A stretch of 64,000 nucleotides of DNA. It comes from Centrapalus pauciflorus. Its lineage: Eukaryota > Streptophyta > Magnoliopsida > Asterales > Asteraceae. This document shows, piece after piece, positions 59,126-64,000 of this stretch. Within the stretch, counting starts at the first letter, position 1; each line of letters starts with the position of its first letter. The translations under genes and the position numbers were made by a program. The stretch is taken from NCBI GenBank assembly GCA_020465985.1, contig JAANYP010009683.1, positions 1 through 64,000 of the forward strand, given 5' to 3'. A model generated the notes under the pieces. The model was not told where the DNA came from and did not search any database. It saw only the letters and a program-made list of their open reading frames with translations.

Positions 59126-59700
59126 TTATTTTAAATAATTTTGTTGCAAATTATAACAATTTCAAATAAAAAACATAATAATTCAAAATTGGATACGTAA
59201 ACACCATGAATAACAACTAAAATGCTATGTAAATACATTTTGATTAAAAGGATATTATTACATATGTATATACCAAAGAAATTTGACAAATAAAACACAA
59301 AACTTCAATGCCAATGGTCCTTTTTTGTTTATTTTTTACAATATCATACTCGTCATCGTATAACAGAATATATGCATATCAAAAAGGATTGCTTTTACAA
59401 TTTTACAATATAACATTAAGTACAAATTAATTGAAAAAATCTATAAGCTTATAAGTTAATATCAACAAATAAAACAAATATCTATACCAATATCTTTTGT
59501 TGCATGAACAATTATCGGTATTGCATCGGTTTAAGGTCATGACTTTTTCACTTTTTAAACATGTAGTGAATCAGATACTAAGTGTGTTCATCAAACTGAT
59601 AACAACATACATAGCAATTGATGACTTGAGAATTACAAATTAAGCAACTCAATGGTTAAATGACAAAGTTGTTTTTTAATGGATTTTGTCAAAGACATTA

Positions 59701-60040
59701 GGGGCTGTTTGATTACATTTTCCATTGAGTGTTGTCTGGATTTAGAGAGCTGTCTGGATTAAGTAATGCTAACTAGAAAAATAACTGAATAGATAATTAC
59801 TGTTTGATTGCTTCGTGGACTACACAGTCTGAATGAAATAAATTGACAATTTTAACATTCCGTTTGAATTAAAAATCTATTTGTTTTTTCAATCAAAATT
59901 ATGGTCTGAATGAAGATTTTAGTTTAATAAAAATAAGTAATTTAACAATATACATCAATATAAAAGCCTCAACAAATCAAAAGCATATATAATAATTAAA
60001 CATAAATAATTCATTGACAATTTAAATATCCATTTATAAT
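59701..60040. mobile_element. Second copy of the gene-capturing Harbinger terminal region
   Basis: It begins GGGGCTGTTTGATTACATTT after TTA (59698-59700) and matches 44693-44930 almost base for base for about 230 bp, then more loosely up to AAACATAAATA near 60000. MSL-type exons start at 60041. The opposite terminal repeat was not found up to position 64000, so the element is truncated, longer than the window, or was rearranged. Confidence 0.75.
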
Positions 60041-60654
60041 TTTAATGCGCCAATGAGTCTTTTGAGTCATATTTCTCACCACATTCATCGTAAACTTATG
60101 GTTTGGAATGTGGATAGCTTCACGATCTTCACCTCTTATAATTGTAGGTGACCACCACCCAACATGCGGTAGATGAAATGTGAATATAGGATGTGATCAT
60201 TATTAAAGAAAACAACAAACCTCTACAGTTCCAGAGACTTCATAGCCTTCAAACTTTGCTTTAATCCACTCATTTACGATGAATGGACGGGTTGCATGAA
60301 TCATTGCACTTGATAGAAAATTTGTGAAGATCTACATAGAGAGATAACTTGATGAATTCATCATCAAAAATGATAATACGGTCAAGTAATAATTGGGGAA
60401 ATTATTTTATGGATCCAGGCAACGAATATTGTTAAGGAAGCTCCTCCATGACTCACAATCATAAGTAGCCACCCAGCAAGCCTTGTGTGTCTGTGTATTG
60501 TGAAGCAGACCTCACGACCAGCAAGCAAGACCGTCCCAAGACCTCCTGCCGTAAGCCATTTCTGGGTAGAAAAACCTTGCAACTCCATGAAAAGTGATAC
60601 AGTGGCAACCCAAACTGCGGTGTATACAACTTTGCCAGCGAATTGGAATCCCAT
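60041..60654 (-). pseudogene. MSL2/MSL3-type mechanosensitive channel gene fragment (three exons)
   Basis: On the minus strand three exon-like segments occur with introns: 60654-60511 (MGFQFAGKVVYTAVWVATVS ... GFSTQKWLTAGGLG ... AGRE), about 60331-60223 (IFTNFLSSAMIHATRPFIVN, then EWIKAKFEGYEVSGTVE) and about 60166-60041 (HVGWWSPTIIRGEDREAIHI, then PNHKF and NVVRNMTQKTHWRIK). This is the pore-lining helix and start of the beta domain of plastid-type MscS-like channels, which relieve osmotic stress in the plastid envelope. Only this middle part exists, and nothing before or after matches. Exon 1 lacks two codons within TVLL..AGRE, and the acceptor before exon 3 is CG instead of AG (60167-60168). 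It is a captured, nonfunctional fragment. Confidence 0.88.
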
Positions 60655-63600
60655 CTGCCAACAAAAATAATAATAATATTGAACATTGCAGAACAAATAC
60701 TTACTAATCTCATAAGTTACTGAAGCATTGGCATTATGGGCCCTAGCAAGCCCAACATTCCTCAATTCACATTAATTGGAAAAACTTGTCAACATTTAAG
60801 ACACAGGGTATCAAGTTATGTTGTTAAGTTATTTAAAATTAAGCTTGTTTAGCTTTCATGTTTTGATAAATACATTAGAGTGTAATCAATTTTCTAATCT
60901 TCCCCTTTCTCTTTCCACAACCAAAAATTAAATAGGATCCTTGTTTCATGCTTCTCCTTCCTCCTCCATCTCCAAAGGCCAACGCCACCATGTCAATACG
61001 ATTCCACCAACTTGCATACCCCACCATGGCAATCACAAACCAAAGGCAAATACATGTTTTTCACAAACACTGAAACACTGCATAACTCATGACCAGTGGA
61101 TTCTAACTATTGGTAATTTGGCAGATAATTAATATTACAGGTTAATTGCGGACATAAAAGGCATTGACATGCCATTACTCTGGACAGCAAGCACAACACA
61201 CACCCACAACTTAGATTTATTTCCATTCTTGAGGTGCTGCTATGATCTTTTGTTCTGTTTTGACAGCCTCAGTCCGAGACTCAACTGAGTCCAGATATAT
61301 GAACTCACAACAGCACACACACTCACTAACACTTAATTTATTCATCTTATATGTGCCTGTATATACGTTTGGTGCTGCTGTCCAGTTTATAACTCACCAC
61401 TTCAAAACAATTCCGAGACTCATCATCACCCATGCCACCTTCTAAATGGCGAATTAAAGTGTTCAAATGATCAACAATCAACATTTTAAGGCCAACAGGA
61501 CACATCGAGACTCAATCAAATTCAAGTCTCGGACTTGGAAAATAGAGATCAGAACTCGATTTAAGTTGCTGATTTTCGAATTCAAAGATCAAATTAATCC
61601 TCTAAATTGCAGATATCAACAATTAAACTTTTTATCAGGACATGCATGTGTTTTGATTTCAAACGACTAAATTAAAAGTGCAAATATGTATGCATCCATG
61701 TATATGCATGCATAAAAATTATAGTTTTTGTACATGAGCGTTGCGTTGGTGAGGGAGGTATCTAAAGAGTATATATCAAACACATTATAAATTTAGTTTA
61801 GAGTGCAAAACTAAAACATACATGCTTAATTAGTGATCATACAAAAACTTAAAAAAAAAAAAAGCAACCTAAGCATAAGTGAATAGAATGGCACCCTCAT
61901 TTATTTCCCAAACATCAATTTTTTTAATTCACATTAAGAATAAATTTAACAAAAGTTTAAAAATTAAATATCTACAAATAAATAGAGTTACCAGAAACTT
62001 TTTTTTTGAAAAATAATAACAACCATTAACACATACTAAAAACATTGACAACAAATTGAAAACTCACCATACAAAACATCCAAATACAAAAATTACAAAC
62101 ATGAGCCGTACTTGAATGTTTAATGACAAGCCAAAAGTGGAAATAATTTGCCATTGGAATTTTGTGGAAGCAAATTTTGCTGGTTATAAAGCATAACTGA
62201 TCCATTTTCTTATGACTGAAGATCACAAGTAAATTGCAGCTTCCTTGTTTGTTACACATGACTTGTAAATTCCAACAACATTTTGATCATGCTTGGCTAA
62301 AATAGCATTTCCAGGAAAATTGCTACCCAAATCAAGCAATACCTTAAATTTAATGGTTAATCTAAAAAATTGTGCAGAGAACCATGTTCATCTTCTTATT
62401 CATCATTTATACATAAAAATATAAATTAATGACGATGAATTAAGTTTACCTGTTGAAGCATGCATGGGTAACTTGATGTCTCTAAACAGCACATCAGAAT
62501 CTTCATTCACATTTAACTCTACCCTTATCTTCAATGGTATATTACATTAATTAGTCTTTGGTCTCTGCAAGTTCAATAACAAACAAAAAAAAGAAAGAGA
62601 ATGTTATCGATAACACATGAAGAGAATACACATACATCATTCATAATCCATATAAAAAGACAATTTGTTCAAAGTTACGTGCATTTTGATTTGAATTCCA
62701 TACTTATCTACATAATTCTATGTTTGCAGACCCATCCATATCAACAAGCATTAGTCGTCCACCCACAGTTGAAACATCAAGACTAATCTACATCAATATG
62801 ACACAACCCATTGATGACATCATACTTGTAATGTAATCAAATTTTCAAAAGCAGAAAACTTTATAAGGGACTCTTACCATGTGTATTAAAGTTCAGGTCC
62901 ACTGCATGTTAATTGTGATATGAGACAAAAAAAAAGACTAAAATCACAAGAAATATGATCGATTGAAACTCAATTAAAGAATAAATTATAAAAGTTGGTA
63001 CATAAAAAATGAATCAATATACAAATATGAAAAGACATAATAACTATTATACATTCATATATCAAGATAACTACAATATTGCAAAGAACTGTAGGAAGAC
63101 ACATACTAACCAAATTCAAATGCTTTGTTTTCTATATCCATAAAAAGTTATGGGCTTTTCTCTCAGTGCTTGTGGAGTCAATTTAATCACCATCATCAAT
63201 GACCATATAAACATAAAATAAACTTATTTGTTATCAATTAAACGTAATAACTAATTCTTGAAAATTGAAATATGATCATGTTCACAACCCACCTAAGCAA
63301 CTAAGATACTAACAACGCCAACATCATCAAATGCACATTCTAGGACCATATTGTTGATGATCCTAGCAATTGATACTTTTGTTACAAACATAACAAAAAT
63401 CATCCTTTTAAATGAAACTATAATTCAATTTCATCAAATAAAATACAATTTGTTAGTACAGAGTGCATACCTCCAATCCACTATCATTGTGGTAATTCGT
63501 GGTCTATATTTCAACCGTTCGCTTTCGTTTATTGTAGCGGCTTCTGACAACTAATATTTCAATTTCGCTTCCGTGGTCAATATTTCAACCCTAAAGAAGT

Positions 63601-63978
63601 AAATAAAAGGATACAAATGATAAACTCTTAATGAACCACTAACTGTTAGGATGCAATTTTCTGCAAATAAGAAGTATCCTGAAGTTTTGTCATGTGTACT
63701 AACGTTAAAAATAAGGGTTTAGGGAAAAAACCAGAGCTTTGACACCTAATAGTATCACTCGAATACTAACATTCGTCTAGTTGGTTGTAAAAAAAAAAAC
63801 TAAAAAAGAAACCATCAAGCCTATATAATTTAAAAACACCATCTCTTCATACTATGTTCATATAACAACATAAACAATCTCAATGCACCAAGCCACCATG
63901 ATGTCTAGAAACTAATTATAATTGTTGCTTAAACCACAAATACAACCCCTTGCAACTTAGGGTTACAAAGGAGTAGCC
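60655..63978. other. AT-rich region with unassigned exon-like segments
   Basis: No gene could be assembled. Minus-strand stretches that look protein-coding are about 62350-62218 (LTIKFKVLLDLGSNFPGNAI ...), about 62520-62452 (LKIRVELNVNEDSDVLFRDI ... ending at GT) and about 63385-63290 (FVTKVSIARIINNMVLECAF ...). I recognise none of them. They may be captured fragments or exons of a decayed gene. The rest shows nothing notable. Confidence 0.3.
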
Positions 63979-63982
63979 CTTG

Positions 63983-64000
63983 CAGGGGCGGAGCTATACA
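63983..64000 (+). mobile_element. Possible start of a hAT element at the window edge
   Basis: CAGGGGCGGAGCTATACA at the very end is a typical plant hAT terminal repeat (CAGGGGCGGA...). The element would continue beyond the window. With one end only, this is tentative. Confidence 0.4.

Noticed and set aside
60941..61670. Plus-strand frames of 63-67 codons near the MSL fragment
   Set aside because: No similarity recognised, no splice context, and composition is close to background.

Overview
This is plant nuclear DNA, most likely from a eudicot. It is AT-rich, its genes contain GT-AG introns, and it is packed with plant-type transposable elements: Ty1/copia, large LTRs bounded by TGTAACA..., Helitrons, Tourist/PIF-Harbinger MITEs, MULEs, hAT MITEs, a tRNA-derived SINE and a LINE remnant. 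The species cannot be fixed from the sequence alone. Only two loci look like intact host genes, both on the minus strand. One is a two-exon AT-hook/linker-histone-like gene (22105-23250, 12 AT-hooks). The other is a 12-coding-exon gene for an apparently organelle-targeted 434-residue protein (36528-42194) whose exons all join in frame.

Layout, 1-24 kb. Positions 1-3909 hold the 3' part of a decayed copia element with its 3' LTR. Positions 6485-9357 are a solo LTR (5-bp duplication TAAAC) with a second solo LTR nested inside it (8143-9151, duplication ATATC). Positions 10014-17937 are a long-TIR element that contains three different terminal-inverted-repeat elements in a row (A, B, C), each bordered on both sides by (TA)n tracts. 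A truncated LTR (17938-20695) with a MULE-type foldback MITE follows, then a MITE nested in the terminal repeat of another MITE (20873-21546), then the AT-hook gene.

Layout, 24-46 kb. Positions 24050-32968 are one solo LTR split by a Helitron, which itself carries a nearly intact, recently inserted non-autonomous LTR retrotransposon (25092-30222, duplication CATTT on both sides) and a SINE with 20-bp duplications. A MULE with a perfect 9-bp duplication (33327-34542) and a LINE remnant follow. Next comes the 12-exon gene, preceded in genomic order by a decayed duplicate of its last exon and carrying a tandemly duplicated splice acceptor. A PIF/Harbinger-type element at 44693-45733 carries a piece of a cytosolic Hsp70 gene.

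Layout, 46-64 kb. An old minus-strand copia gag is broken into pieces (56.0, 50.2 and 46.0 kb) by a solo LTR (46211-49182, itself carrying a 1,060-bp Harbinger element), an LTR element with a recognisable primer-binding site (50371-55882) and a Helitron fragment carrying RPA1-like exons. Several MITEs follow. Near the right end a second copy of the same Harbinger terminal region lies directly against exons of an MSL2/MSL3-type mechanosensitive channel gene. The last 3 kb hold only unassigned exon-like segments and the probable start of a hAT element.

No CRISPR array, prokaryotic system or intact rRNA/tRNA gene is present. The most interesting signals are the chain of (TA)n-bounded elements, the gene-capturing Harbinger family, the alternative tandem acceptor and the AT-hook expansion. 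Boundaries were read by eye, so a few bases of error are possible where no target-site duplication is given.
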